Shown here piece after piece: positions 16,628 through 25,782 of a stretch of DNA of 64,000 nucleotides (the stretch's first letter is position 1; each line of letters begins with the position of its first letter). Below the pieces are notes generated by a model. The model was not told the origin of the DNA and did not search any database. It worked only from the letters and a program-made list of their open reading frames with translations. Source of the DNA: Ectothiorhodospira lacustris. GTDB lineage: Bacteria; Pseudomonadota; Gammaproteobacteria; Ectothiorhodospirales; Ectothiorhodospiraceae. A program made the translations under genes and the position numbers. The stretch covers positions 1 to 64,000 of the forward strand of contig NZ_JAJNQN010000013.1 in NCBI RefSeq assembly GCF_022227845.1, written 5' to 3'.

Positions 16628-17085
16628 GGCTTCAGATATGCCTTTGTATTGTCATGTACCCACTCGCTTGCCAGTGCTGCCGCCGGCGCCCACCACCGAT
16701 ACTCACCATGCTGCTTGCGAGGGAGTTGCAGACTGTCCGCAGGGATCGGACAACACAGCGTATACCCCAGCACCACATAGTGCGTGCTGGGCGCCGTCCC
16801 GAACACACTGTCCTCGTACAGGTGCTCGTACACCCCCATCAACCGCGCAGCCGAGCGTTCCGATGGCTGGCCCAGCTCTTCCTGCGTCAGCCGGGCAAAA
16901 GCAGCATCCAGGGTCTCGTTCTTGCGAATACGCCCCCCGGGCACAAACCAGTACCCCTGTGCCGGGCGATTGTTTCGTCTGCCCAGCAGGATACGGCCTT
17001 CCGTATCCCGCACCACAAGGTCAATCGACACCAGCGGCGTGGCCTCCACCACACCCCGAAAGGTCTCGGCATCCAGCCAACTCAT
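16618..17085 (-). CDS. gmm: GDP-mannose mannosyl hydrolase (Nudix)
   Basis: A 155-residue Nudix-type hydrolase releasing mannose from GDP-mannose. Recognition rests on TPLVSIDLVV, NRPAQGYWFVPGGRI and the shortened Nudix-like helix NETLDAAFARLTQEELG, all as in E. coli Gmm, which uses a deviant Nudix box. THYVVLGY follows. I placed the start at ATG 17085, which aligns with E. coli Gmm; a GTG at 17094 overlapping the fcl stop is the alternative. It sits between fcl and manB and can tune the GDP-mannose pool feeding fucose synthesis. Confidence 0.9.
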   Translation of the reverse strand: MSWLDAETFRGVVEATPLVSIDLVVRDTEGRILLGRRNNRPAQGYWFVPGGRIRKNETLDAAFARLTQEELGQPSERSAARLMGVYEHLYEDSVFGTAPSTHYVVLGYTLCCPIPADSLQLPRKQHGEYRWWAPAAALASEWVHDNTKAYLKPCE

Positions 17086-17090
17086 CCCCG

Positions 17091-18053
17091 TCACCCCCGG
17101 AAATCATCCTGGTGATCCAAAAACCACCGGTAGGCATCCCGCAACCCCGCCTCCAGCTCGATCGACGCCTGCCACCCCAACGCCTTCAGGCGCGACACAT
17201 CCATCAGCTTGCGCGGGGTGCCGTCGGGCTTGGTGGTATCCCAGACGATCCCCCCATCAAACCCCACCACCCTGGCCACGGTCTCCGTGAGTTCACGGAT
17301 GGTGCAGTCCACCCCCGTCCCCACGTTGATGTGCGACAGCATCGGCTGGGTGTGTGCCTGGTAGACGGCATCGTCCAGATTCATGACAAACACACTGGCC
17401 GCCGCCATGTCATCCACATGCAGAAACTCCCGCATGGGCGACCCGCTACCCCAGGCCACCACCTGGGCCGCACCGGCTTCCCTGGCCTCATGAAAACGAC
17501 GCAGCAGCGCCGGGATCACATGGCTGTTTTCCGGGTGAAAATTGTCATTAGGGCCATAGAGGTTGGTGGGCATCACGCTGCGATAATCACGACCATACTG
17601 GCGGTTATAGCTTTCGCAGAGCTTGATCCCGGCGATCTTGGCAATGGCATAGGGCTCGTTGGTGGGCTCCAGCGTTCCCGTCAACAAGGCCTCCTCCCGC
17701 ATCGGCTGCTCGGCATGCTTGGGGTAGATGCAGGATGAACCCAGGAACAACAACTTCCTCACCCCCGCCCGATGCGCGGCATGGATGATATTCGCCTCGA
17801 TCATCAGGTTCTCATAGATGAACTGGGCCGGATATTCGTGATTCGCATGAATACCCCCCACCTTGGCCGCGGCCAGATACACCTGATCCACCTGCCGCTG
17901 CTGAAACCAGGCGTGAACCGCCGCCTGGTCCAGCAGATCCAGTTCATCGCGGGTGGCGGTGAGCATCTCGACATCCCCCTGTTGCTGCAGACGACGCACG
18001 ATGGCCGAACCCACCATGCCGCGATGGCCGGCGACGAAGATGCGCTTGGCCAT
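17091..18053 (-). CDS. fcl: GDP-L-fucose synthase
   Basis: A 320-residue short-chain dehydrogenase/reductase-type epimerase-reductase that makes GDP-L-fucose from GDP-4-keto-6-deoxymannose with NADPH. The NADP loop is AGHRGMVGS (8-16). The catalytic SSCIYP has Ser107 and Cys108 is next to it. The Y135-AIA-K139 pair and the [19 protein letters not shown] segment are hallmarks of the enzyme. The ATG at 18053 lies two bases after the gmd stop; the frame is open further upstream, but only because it overlaps gmd. Confidence 0.95.
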   Translation of the reverse strand: MAKRIFVAGHRGMVGSAIVRRLQQQGDVEMLTATRDELDLLDQAAVHAWFQQRQVDQVYLAAAKVGGIHANHEYPAQFIYENLMIEANIIHAAHRAGVRKLLFLGSSCIYPKHAEQPMREEALLTGTLEPTNEPYAIAKIAGIKLCESYNRQYGRDYRSVMPTNLYGPNDNFHPENSHVIPALLRRFHEAREAGAAQVVAWGSGSPMREFLHVDDMAAASVFVMNLDDAVYQAHTQPMLSHINVGTGVDCTIRELTETVARVVGFDGGIVWDTTKPDGTPRKLMDVSRLKALGWQASIELEAGLRDAYRWFLDHQDDFRG

Positions 18054-18055
18054 CC

Positions 18056-19174
18056 TCAGTTCTCCACCGAGATCGTCACAACATGGCCATTGGCCCTGAG
18101 GAAGGCATGGCGCTTGGCCACCTTGAGATCCTCGGCCACCATCTCGGCGCACATCTCCTGCACCGTGATCTCCGGCTCCCAACCCAGCTTCTGCTTGGCA
18201 TAAGAGGGATCTCCCAGCAGCGTTTCCACCTCCGCCGGCCGGAAGTAACGGGGATCCACGCGCACGATCACATCACCGGGCTTGACGGCCGGTGCGTCAT
18301 CACCGCTCACGGAATCCACCACGCCGACCTCATCCACCCCCTCCCCTTCAAATCGCAGGTGGATACCCAGTTCCCTAGCCGACCACTCGATGAACTGGCG
18401 CACGGAGTACTGCTTGCCGGTGGCAATCACGAAATCCTCGGGCCGATCCTGCTGCAGCATCATCCACTGCATGCGCACATAGTCCTTGGCATGCCCCCAG
18501 TCACGCAGGGCATCCATATTACCCATATAAAGGCAGCCCTCCAGCCCCTGGGCGATGTTGGCCAGCCCACGGGTGATCTTGCGGGTGACAAAGGTTTCAC
18601 CACGGCGGGGGGATTCATGGTTGAACAGGATACCGTTGCAGGCATACATGCCGTAGGCCTCGCGGTAGTTCACGGTGATCCAGTAGGCGTAGAGCTTGGC
18701 CACCGCATAAGGAGAGCGTGGATAGAAAGGGGTAGTCTCCTTTTGGGGGATTTCCTGAACCAGGCCGTAGAGTTCGGAGGTGGAGGCTTGATAGAAGCGG
18801 GTCTTCTTTTCCAGACCGCAGATGCGGATGGCTTCCAGGAGGCGCAGGGTGCCCATGCCATCGACGTCGGCTGTGTACTCCGGGGATTCAAAGGACACGG
18901 CGACATGAGATTGAGCACCCAAGTTATAGACTTCATCCGGCTGCACTTCCTGAATGATTCGAATCAGGTTGGTGGAATCGGTCAGATCACCGTAGTGGAG
19001 AATGAAGTGCTGCTTTTCTACATGGGGATCTTCATAGATATGATCGACACGCTGGGTATTGAATAGTGATCCACGGCGCTTTATGCCGTGGACTTGATAA
19101 CCTTTTGCCAGCAGGAATTCTGCGAGATAGGAGCCGTCTTGGCCGGTTACACCTGTAACAATCGCCGTTTTCAC
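18056..19174 (-). CDS. gmd: GDP-mannose 4,6-dehydratase
   Basis: A 372-residue dehydratase of the extended SDR family catalysing the first step from GDP-mannose to GDP-L-fucose (or GDP-D-rhamnose). Visible are [11 protein letters not shown], the STSELYG catalytic segment, [10 protein letters not shown] with the Y-x3-K pair, and [16 protein letters not shown]. The start is GTG at 19174, with AAAGGA seven bases before it, and the coding sequence begins KTAIVTG as in homologues. The upstream in-frame ATG at 19216 lacks such a site. It heads the operon gmd-fcl-gmm-manB. The presence of fcl makes L-fucose the likely product. Confidence 0.95.
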   Translation of the reverse strand: MKTAIVTGVTGQDGSYLAEFLLAKGYQVHGIKRRGSLFNTQRVDHIYEDPHVEKQHFILHYGDLTDSTNLIRIIQEVQPDEVYNLGAQSHVAVSFESPEYTADVDGMGTLRLLEAIRICGLEKKTRFYQASTSELYGLVQEIPQKETTPFYPRSPYAVAKLYAYWITVNYREAYGMYACNGILFNHESPRRGETFVTRKITRGLANIAQGLEGCLYMGNMDALRDWGHAKDYVRMQWMMLQQDRPEDFVIATGKQYSVRQFIEWSARELGIHLRFEGEGVDEVGVVDSVSGDDAPAVKPGDVIVRVDPRYFRPAEVETLLGDPSYAKQKLGWEPEITVQEMCAEMVAEDLKVAKRHAFLRANGHVVTISVEN

Positions 19175-19449
19175 TATAATTTCCTTTACTGAATTTTCCG
19201 GGGCTCTCTCATGCATCGAGCTCCAGTAGTCGCGTGATCAGTATATTTTTTTCTAAGCGCAAACAAACCGACACATTTGCGGTATCGGTAATAGTGCTAT
19301 AGCCCTAACTGCAGCAGTTATCATTCATCAAGCGACACCTGGGCCTGCTGCTGTCGAAAGTGGCACTACGAGACCGGTACCGTAGCCTTCGACGCTATTC
19401 CGATCAATGAAGCATGTGCGACAACGTGTGCTGTCCACGCCACTCCATT

Positions 19450-20247
19450 TTATTTACTGGCAGTCATTAACATACCTATCCCCGAACGTGACCACTCAAC
19501 ATTCCTAAAACTATTTCCACCCAGCCTCACCTTCTTTCGCGTGTACCAGTCCTGAACAAGATACTCTGAATTTCCTACAACATATTTTTCCAATAATACA
19601 GAGTAGATCGGATGATATGTATGCGTGCAGAGGAAAAGCTTATTATGCGAATACATGAAGGGCTTCCATTTTGGCAGAGATTTAAGATATGTCAGCAACC
19701 CCTCATGAACTCCAGGAAATCCAATATTATAGTAATCATCAATCATCAGCACACCACCAGAGCACATCAAATCATTGACAAAATTCATATCATTAATCAC
19801 ATGCTCAGGATCGTGACCACCATCAATCGAAAACATTCGAAATGAATCACACTCATTAAGCAAATTAAACTTATCAAGGAGTGTAAGGCCGAGAGAATCT
19901 CCATCTACAATGCTCCAACGCTCTGATGGAAGGAAAGATTTGTGGTGAAGTTCGAAAGGGTTCCCGTGTGACTCAGGCTTAAATCCAGACATGTCAACGT
20001 TAAGATGCTGACTCTCAAACAAATCAATTGCAGCACAGCGTTCAAATGACTCTAAGAAAAAACTCATGCCAAAAATAAGTTTGCCATCACGGACACCGAT
20101 TTCACCGATGCTACCGGTTACACCACTTGTCTTCTGAAAATAATCGACAAGCGAGGCGGCGACCAAATGTTGGATATTGCACGCACCCTCAAGTCGACCA
20201 AATAGTTCACTATTTATATAATCAACAAGTCCACGCTTGAGCTCCAT
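19450..20247 (-). CDS. Class I SAM-dependent methyltransferase-like protein
   Basis: A 265-residue protein with a Rossmann-type SAM-binding motif, GEIGVRDGK at 48-56, then AAIDLFESQ, FSIDGGHDPEHV and LMIDDYYN. It resembles the Methyltransf_24 / cephalosporin-hydroxylase-like group found in sugar loci. There is no membrane segment. The acceptor is unknown; a sugar O-methyl group on the polysaccharide is a reasonable guess. The gene is clearly A+T-rich, unlike the gmd operon next door, and starts the A+T-rich part of the locus. Confidence 0.7.
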   Translation of the reverse strand: MELKRGLVDYINSELFGRLEGACNIQHLVAASLVDYFQKTSGVTGSIGEIGVRDGKLIFGMSFFLESFERCAAIDLFESQHLNVDMSGFKPESHGNPFELHHKSFLPSERWSIVDGDSLGLTLLDKFNLLNECDSFRMFSIDGGHDPEHVINDMNFVNDLMCSGGVLMIDDYYNIGFPGVHEGLLTYLKSLPKWKPFMYSHNKLFLCTHTYHPIYSVLLEKYVVGNSEYLVQDWYTRKKVRLGGNSFRNVEWSRSGIGMLMTASK

Positions 20248-20315
20248 TATTGCCTCCAGTCGAGATATAAATCAGTGTGGCGCGCAAGATATCAATAGCC
20301 TCTAATTATTGGGAA

Positions 20316-23300
20316 TCACCCTTTCAATAATGCGCGTTTTTTTATGTCAAGGAACGAACCGCAATCTTGCCAGCCGAGCCGGTATGCACAAAGCATTGAA
20401 TTGTTCTCGTAAATTTGCAATGGATTTTTTGAGTGGAGCCGAATATACATATTTAATGCTGCAGCGTTTTGACCTTTTCGTAAAAGGTGGTTTGCTTTCT
20501 TAAAACATGGTTTTTCGTCGGAGCCAGCGCTAGTGGTTAAAGCAGAAAATGCAATTTGTTTTTTCTCAGGGAGTAAACTTTTCATCAACTTACTCCATGA
20601 ATTCTCCTGAAAATAAGCTGTAGCAGCAACGCGTGCCGCTGCCCTGTATTTCGGCAGATCGCTTAAGACGGAATTTATAGCCGATACAATAGACTCTTTA
20701 GTTGGGTTTGCAGCAATTCCGAACTTGTAGTGATCCACAATATCAGCAAGCCAAGTGCCTGCGCAGACAACAACTGGAACGCCGAAATACATCGCATCAA
20801 TGAGAATACCAGAAGTTCTCTTTCTAAATCCATCGGGCATGTAAGGGAGTACAAGCAGGTCACAATTTTGTATGAGATTTTGGAAATCAGCTTCGGACAG
20901 ATTATCTGGAATAACTCGCACATCCGGTGCGAGGATACCCTTTTTCTCATCACGCATCCAGCAAATCATATTTTGCTCTGTTGAGAGAGCGCGGGTAACC
21001 TCAAGCGATACTTCATATCCCTTACTTTGTGTCGCAGCACCGGGGAAAAGAATATTCCGTGGGTACTTGACATCAAATTGCAACCTGGAGTCACACTTCC
21101 TGATTTCTTCGAAGAAATCATCAGATACGGCAGTACTTGGGTGAGGTGCAAGTTTTAGGCTGACGTGGAAGCGCTCAAAAAACTCTTTACGCAAACCCTC
21201 TGTTGGAACAGTAAGAATGACGTTTTCTTGCACTTTCAACTTACGGAATACTTCGGCACACAATTCGTCATACTCAGGCGTGCTGATGTCGCGAACCATC
21301 TCCCAGAATAAATTGCAATTGAATTTAATATGCGGTAAATCTTTAGAAAGATTTAGAAATACTCGCGCATGATGCAAGCTGCCAGTGTATAAATACACTA
21401 AAAGTCGTTGCTTTCCTGACAGATCGAAGCGGCTTAGTCCTGCCCTAATTTCAGCAAGAAACGTGCTTTCAGTTGTCGCGATCGTCCATGAGTGTGTACT
21501 GAATAGCGGATGGAAACTGCTCCTTGATTCAAGCAATGAAGGCTCAATGTCTAAACGACACAGAACACTCGGTAAAATGCCAACTTTTTTACAAGCCAAT
21601 GTCAACTGATCACAGTAAGCGAGAAAGTGACCTCGCGCATTTTTTCCGTCCGGATCCAAAATGATCAAACCGTCAATTAAATCCTTTGCATTGTCATGAG
21701 TATATTTCGTTCTCCTCCCATCTTTAGTGTGTGCTATCTTCGCGCATAAGGTAGGTATCTGAGCATGGTTCTTCGCTTGTTCGTCCCGCTTTAAATTCGA
21801 TTTGACCCCCGAGATTTTAACGCGGCAATCCTTCGCTCCAATTTGAATTTTTGCACCTGCATGCGAGCTTGAAAAACAATGCGAAATCTCCACGGATTGT
21901 TTTCCCTTGTCGCACGCAATATCTTTACTCGTCGATTCGAATTTCGTATCTCCGAAACGAGATAGGGATATCTGAAGTAGGCAACTTCTGTCCACTTCAA
22001 AATCTACATTACCAATTAAATTTTCTCCTGAACGAATCGACCCGGAATACTTACAAAAGATGTGACGTTCTCCAGCTGGCGGAGACAGCGTAAAACTGCC
22101 TCCTTCCTGAGTTACATCACCATGTATAGATATTCCTGTAAACTCAAGATTTCGACTCTCTTCGCGATTCGAAACTAATTGACCAAGATCTCGGTGGGAT
22201 AACAGGTCGTAGACTACTAAAAGTAAGTCAGAATGGATCGACCGTATATCGGGAGAAACAATATCGGTAAAAACCATAGACTGCCACTGATACACTGAAA
22301 GATAGTCGCCCAATTTTTTATACTTATCATACTTTAAAAATAGATCAGAAATATGTTCACTCTCACTAAAGCCAGACAACTCCCACTCCAAGAAGACACT
22401 ATGCCTTTCAAGTTCTTCAATTAATGAAATAGCATCTAGTCGCTGACCCTTCAAATCTTCACTAGAAAGACTAATTTTCTTGTACTTAATACTTTGAAAA
22501 TCGGTCGCTTTGCTCCAAGAAACCGATCCAATTGCTCTGTAAAGATTACGCCAAATATTAACACTTTTTCCGTGCCCAATCCATGCAGTAGTTCTACTTA
22601 ATTCTGAAACACGATCAAGGTTTTTTCTGATTTCTGGGCTAGTCAAATAGCGCTTCATAACAGAATCTCTGAAGGCTACAATATTTTTCTCTACAAACGG
22701 CGAGACAGTCGCTGGGTCATAGTTCCTAATCTTTTCGTCAATGTGAATCGTTTTAAGAGAGAGGCAAGGATTACTTATGGTGTAACCATGCACCCTTAGC
22801 AAACCTACTAATGCCGTATCGCAGCCAAAACTTCCAAGCAGAATTTGATCTGTTAGTTCAGGGACTTCGAGTGGAGAATCGAATATATACGTATCAAATG
22901 ACAAATAATTCTTTTCCAAAAGTGTCATATTATTGCAGTCAAGTTCCCACCAGGGCGGTGTAGAAGTTAGTCCTTGAATGAAATCCCCATTTGCAGTTTT
23001 GTTCCATCTCGTTAGAGCATAAATTGGTTGAGCTCCAGAGAAGCGATTACTTATTATTTTTTCTGCCGTGTCCAGAGGAATAACAATATCTGAATTTGCG
23101 ATTATGCATGATGTTCCAGACCCTTCCGAGTTGCCGTGTTCAAACAAAACCTTATAGCTAGGGCGCTGTTCTATCGAGAAAAAAGTCAGCTTTCCTGATT
23201 CTTCTAGATTCCTAACTTGATTTAGCGTAGCTAAATTCAGCGATACGTTAAAGTGATCTCTATCTCCTTCTAACAAAATATGAACATCCGACACAAATGG

Positions 23301-24167
23301 ATTTTTACAATTTTCGATTGCTACTTGTGCGTTATTCTCTAAAACGCTCGCTTCTTCCCTTGAATGAAAAGATGTGATAATCGTAAATTTCAATTTATGA
23401 AAGAAGGAGGAATACGAGCACTTTTTGAATATTTTGTGATCACTAATAGGACTGAGGTCAACAACCTTTGCGGTCATCTCATTTCTGATCATGAAATCCG
23501 AAACGGCTTTCAATGCGTCGATATGAAATGATGTACCCGCCGCCCGCACATAGTCCGGGTGATTTGGAATATTGTACCTGTCACCTGCTTTCTGGTAGTC
23601 GGAAAAGAAATAGTTGGGGTTGAATTTCGGCGTATTAGTGATCTGAAGCCGGATATCAGACCCACCACCTAATCTCTTTGCTTCTGGTAGTATTTCTGTC
23701 TGAATTCCATCGATTCCAATAGTAGCAATAAGCCGTGCCTGTTCATATAACATCCAGCGTATAGCCCAGCTCCCAGTGGTTATGAAACTACTCTCAAACA
23801 ATGCACTCCTACCATTTGCTTGGCTGAACCAAAATATCTTTTCATCATCTGCTAGCTCTGGGTGTAGTTCTTTAAGTTCGTCTCGAAGGAAGAACTTTTT
23901 AATTCTATTTTCATTCACTAGTGCTGCAATATCATCTGCAATACTTCGAATTACTTCTGTATCCATGCAAATGTAATGGGTGGGACGGAAATCAATTTTT
24001 CGCCAATAGCGAAAAGCGGAGTTCATTCCAACAGTCACGATATTCTTTAACGCTTGGTCTTGGAAATCTACAAATTTTGCTGATGGGCCGTTCGCAAGGA
24101 CTAGCGCAATTTTTTGATTTTCTGACACTGTATAATTATTTTTCATAATAGGAACCGTCATTTTCAT
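20316..24167 (-). CDS. Large multidomain glycan protein (MptE-like domain plus GT4 glycosyltransferase)
   Basis: A 1283-residue protein with at least three parts. Residues 1 to about 260 (LVLANGPSAKF, ITTGSWAIRWMLYEQ, IGIDG) resemble the DUF115/MptE-like domain of Campylobacter motility-accessory-type proteins. About 265-560 begin FTIITSFHSREEASVLENNA and contain a nucleotide-diphospho-sugar-like region. After a beta-rich middle (about 680-790), residues about 830-1210 form a GT-B glycosyltransferase ending NILFPGAATQSKGYEVSLEV and LLVLPYMPDGFRKRTSG. A short TPR-like tail follows. The ATG overlaps the TGA of the upstream cytidylyltransferase gene. It is strongly A+T-rich. The domain calls are from motif reading and the exact substrates are unknown. 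Confidence 0.65.
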   Translation of the reverse strand: MKMTVPIMKNNYTVSENQKIALVLANGPSAKFVDFQDQALKNIVTVGMNSAFRYWRKIDFRPTHYICMDTEVIRSIADDIAALVNENRIKKFFLRDELKELHPELADDEKIFWFSQANGRSALFESSFITTGSWAIRWMLYEQARLIATIGIDGIQTEILPEAKRLGGGSDIRLQITNTPKFNPNYFFSDYQKAGDRYNIPNHPDYVRAAGTSFHIDALKAVSDFMIRNEMTAKVVDLSPISDHKIFKKCSYSSFFHKLKFTIITSFHSREEASVLENNAQVAIENCKNPFVSDVHILLEGDRDHFNVSLNLATLNQVRNLEESGKLTFFSIEQRPSYKVLFEHGNSEGSGTSCIIANSDIVIPLDTAEKIISNRFSGAQPIYALTRWNKTANGDFIQGLTSTPPWWELDCNNMTLLEKNYLSFDTYIFDSPLEVPELTDQILLGSFGCDTALVGLLRVHGYTISNPCLSLKTIHIDEKIRNYDPATVSPFVEKNIVAFRDSVMKRYLTSPEIRKNLDRVSELSRTTAWIGHGKSVNIWRNLYRAIGSVSWSKATDFQSIKYKKISLSSEDLKGQRLDAISLIEELERHSVFLEWELSGFSESEHISDLFLKYDKYKKLGDYLSVYQWQSMVFTDIVSPDIRSIHSDLLLVVYDLLSHRDLGQLVSNREESRNLEFTGISIHGDVTQEGGSFTLSPPAGERHIFCKYSGSIRSGENLIGNVDFEVDRSCLLQISLSRFGDTKFESTSKDIACDKGKQSVEISHCFSSSHAGAKIQIGAKDCRVKISGVKSNLKRDEQAKNHAQIPTLCAKIAHTKDGRRTKYTHDNAKDLIDGLIILDPDGKNARGHFLAYCDQLTLACKKVGILPSVLCRLDIEPSLLESRSSFHPLFSTHSWTIATTESTFLAEIRAGLSRFDLSGKQRLLVYLYTGSLHHARVFLNLSKDLPHIKFNCNLFWEMVRDISTPEYDELCAEVFRKLKVQENVILTVPTEGLRKEFFERFHVSLKLAPHPSTAVSDDFFEEIRKCDSRLQFDVKYPRNILFPGAATQSKGYEVSLEVTRALSTEQNMICWMRDEKKGILAPDVRVIPDNLSEADFQNLIQNCDLLVLPYMPDGFRKRTSGILIDAMYFGVPVVVCAGTWLADIVDHYKFGIAANPTKESIVSAINSVLSDLPKYRAAARVAATAYFQENSWSKLMKSLLPEKKQIAFSALTTSAGSDEKPCFKKANHLLRKGQNAAALNMYIRLHSKNPLQIYENNSMLCAYRLGWQDCGSFLDIKKRALLKG

Positions 24168-25507
24168 TCCAGGATAAAGTCGACCATGTCTTTACAGTTA
24201 TCAAACCAAACATCTTTGACACTATTCAAACTGGAATAGCCCCAGTTTGCATGAACGAAATGAATGCCTGCTCGTTGCGCCGATTCGCGATCAACTTCCA
24301 TATCTCCAACATATATGGTATTGAAGGGGTCTGCGCCTACCTTAAGGCAGGCGAGAAGGAGCGGGTCGGGGCACGGTTTGCCTCGTCCTTCAGCGACGTC
24401 TTCCGGTGTGACGACCGCGTCAAATTTGATAGTAGGGAAAAGCTGCTCTAGCAACTCCAAAGTTCTATCTCTGTTTTTCGAGGTGACGACAGAAACTTTT
24501 AGTCCTGCAGCTCGTATACGAGCCAGCGAATCGGCTATATCATCGAACACCCTAATATCACGATAGTTTTTACGCGAGACGAGGTTATAGATCTCTGATA
24601 TGTGATCAAGTTGCTCACTCCTGCAACCCAATCTCTGAAGAATCTCGAAAAATGGAATACCAATATTTTTTTTATATTCTGAAAACGGAATATCCCCTTT
24701 AACTGCACTCATGGCTTCCTTCCAGGCGAGTTCCATAACTGCTAGTGAATCAACGAGAACTCCGTCCATATCAAACGAAATGTGCTGGATATTTTTGTAA
24801 AGAACACTATTATTTGCAATATCAACAAAAAACTGATCTTTGGAATAATTGTTATTTGTTGGCTCGTAGTCGATCAACAGATCAGCCAAAGTGAAATCCG
24901 CAGGATTATCGATGTCAACTGACTCCTTAAAATCGACTTCTACCATATAAGGATCCTTGCCTATGCGCGTTCCATTTCGCAGATAGTCTTCTTTTCTGAA
25001 AACGTAGAAACCGCTTGTTTCAGTAAAAATTGGCGGCAAGTATTGAGTTTGCGACATGTTTTCAGGATTATAGTTGAGCGGCATTCCTTGGTACCAACAA
25101 TAGGTCTGATGCCGTTGTACCGCGAAAGCACAATCGAATTCCCCAGAAGCTACAGCACGCACTCCCTCTCTTATTGATCTGCTTTTGACAAACGGACCAG
25201 TAGCATGGCAAAGCACAATAACCTCCGCATCTATTTTCGAAACAGCGTAATGAAAAAGTTCGTTCGCTTTTACTGAGTCTGCATCCAAATTTCGAGGGCG
25301 CATCAGCAGTTCTACATCATTCGGAAGAAGATTTAATACTTGAGGTTGGCTCGTATAACAAAGAACCTGTTGAATTTCTTCGATCGTCGCAAGTGTTTCG
25401 AAAATGTGATAGGCAAGCGGACGGTCGCCAAGCCTAAGAAAATTTTTGTTTGGAAGCCGTCTTGAGTTCAGCTTGAGAGGTACGAATGCGGCTACGCGGT
25501 TAAACAT
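24164..25507 (-). CDS. CMP-sugar synthetase-like / HAD phosphatase fusion
   Basis: A 447-residue fusion. Residues 1 to about 225 form a NeuA/KdsB-like cytidylyltransferase domain (FVPLKLNSRRLPNKNFLRL, CHATGPF, DIDNPADF), which would activate an acidic sugar with CTP. Residues about 240-445 form a HAD hydrolase: motif I SFDMDGVLVDS, VVTSKN and GKPCPDPLL, then IYVGDMEVD. In NeuNAc, Kdo and pseudaminic or legionaminic acid pathways such pairs act as phosphatase and cytidylyltransferase. The ATG at 25507 has a perfect AAGGAGG eight bases upstream. No sugar-acid synthase (NeuB type) is in the window. Confidence 0.8.
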   Translation of the reverse strand: MFNRVAAFVPLKLNSRRLPNKNFLRLGDRPLAYHIFETLATIEEIQQVLCYTSQPQVLNLLPNDVELLMRPRNLDADSVKANELFHYAVSKIDAEVIVLCHATGPFVKSRSIREGVRAVASGEFDCAFAVQRHQTYCWYQGMPLNYNPENMSQTQYLPPIFTETSGFYVFRKEDYLRNGTRIGKDPYMVEVDFKESVDIDNPADFTLADLLIDYEPTNNNYSKDQFFVDIANNSVLYKNIQHISFDMDGVLVDSLAVMELAWKEAMSAVKGDIPFSEYKKNIGIPFFEILQRLGCRSEQLDHISEIYNLVSRKNYRDIRVFDDIADSLARIRAAGLKVSVVTSKNRDRTLELLEQLFPTIKFDAVVTPEDVAEGRGKPCPDPLLLACLKVGADPFNTIYVGDMEVDRESAQRAGIHFVHANWGYSSLNSVKDVWFDNCKDMVDFILE

Positions 25508-25619
25508 ACTTTCCTCCTTTTTGGCGCTTGTCAATAATCAATAAAGTCATAATACTTGAATCTGTGCTCACAAATTCCCGTGGGGCATAGGAAGTCATGC
25601 CATATCTCTCTCAGACTAA

Positions 25620-25782
25620 TCGCCCTACTGTACCTCGCGGCACCGATACTCAAATCCTTCTATAAGCTCGAGAATATCCTTACGTCGTTCGGTTAAATTG
25701 TGTTTCATTGTCAAAAAATGAATATCTCACTGCTCAAATGGAAAAAACTTGGGAATTTCATATTCACTACCTTCTATACTCA
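25620..25782 (-). pseudogene. FkbM methyltransferase fragment
   Basis: Read on the minus strand from the IS end, the frame gives SIEGSEYEIPKFFPFEQ, stop, DIHFLTMKHNLTERRKDI, then LELIEGFEYRCREVQ, stop. This follows SIDTEGSEYEILKAFPFEKW and HNFTERRKDIRKLLEGYGY of the intact FkbM domain encoded near 29.6 kb. Both stops replace tryptophan codons. Only about 55 codons remain, and the fragment starts exactly at the left end of the IS1380-like element. Confidence 0.85.
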
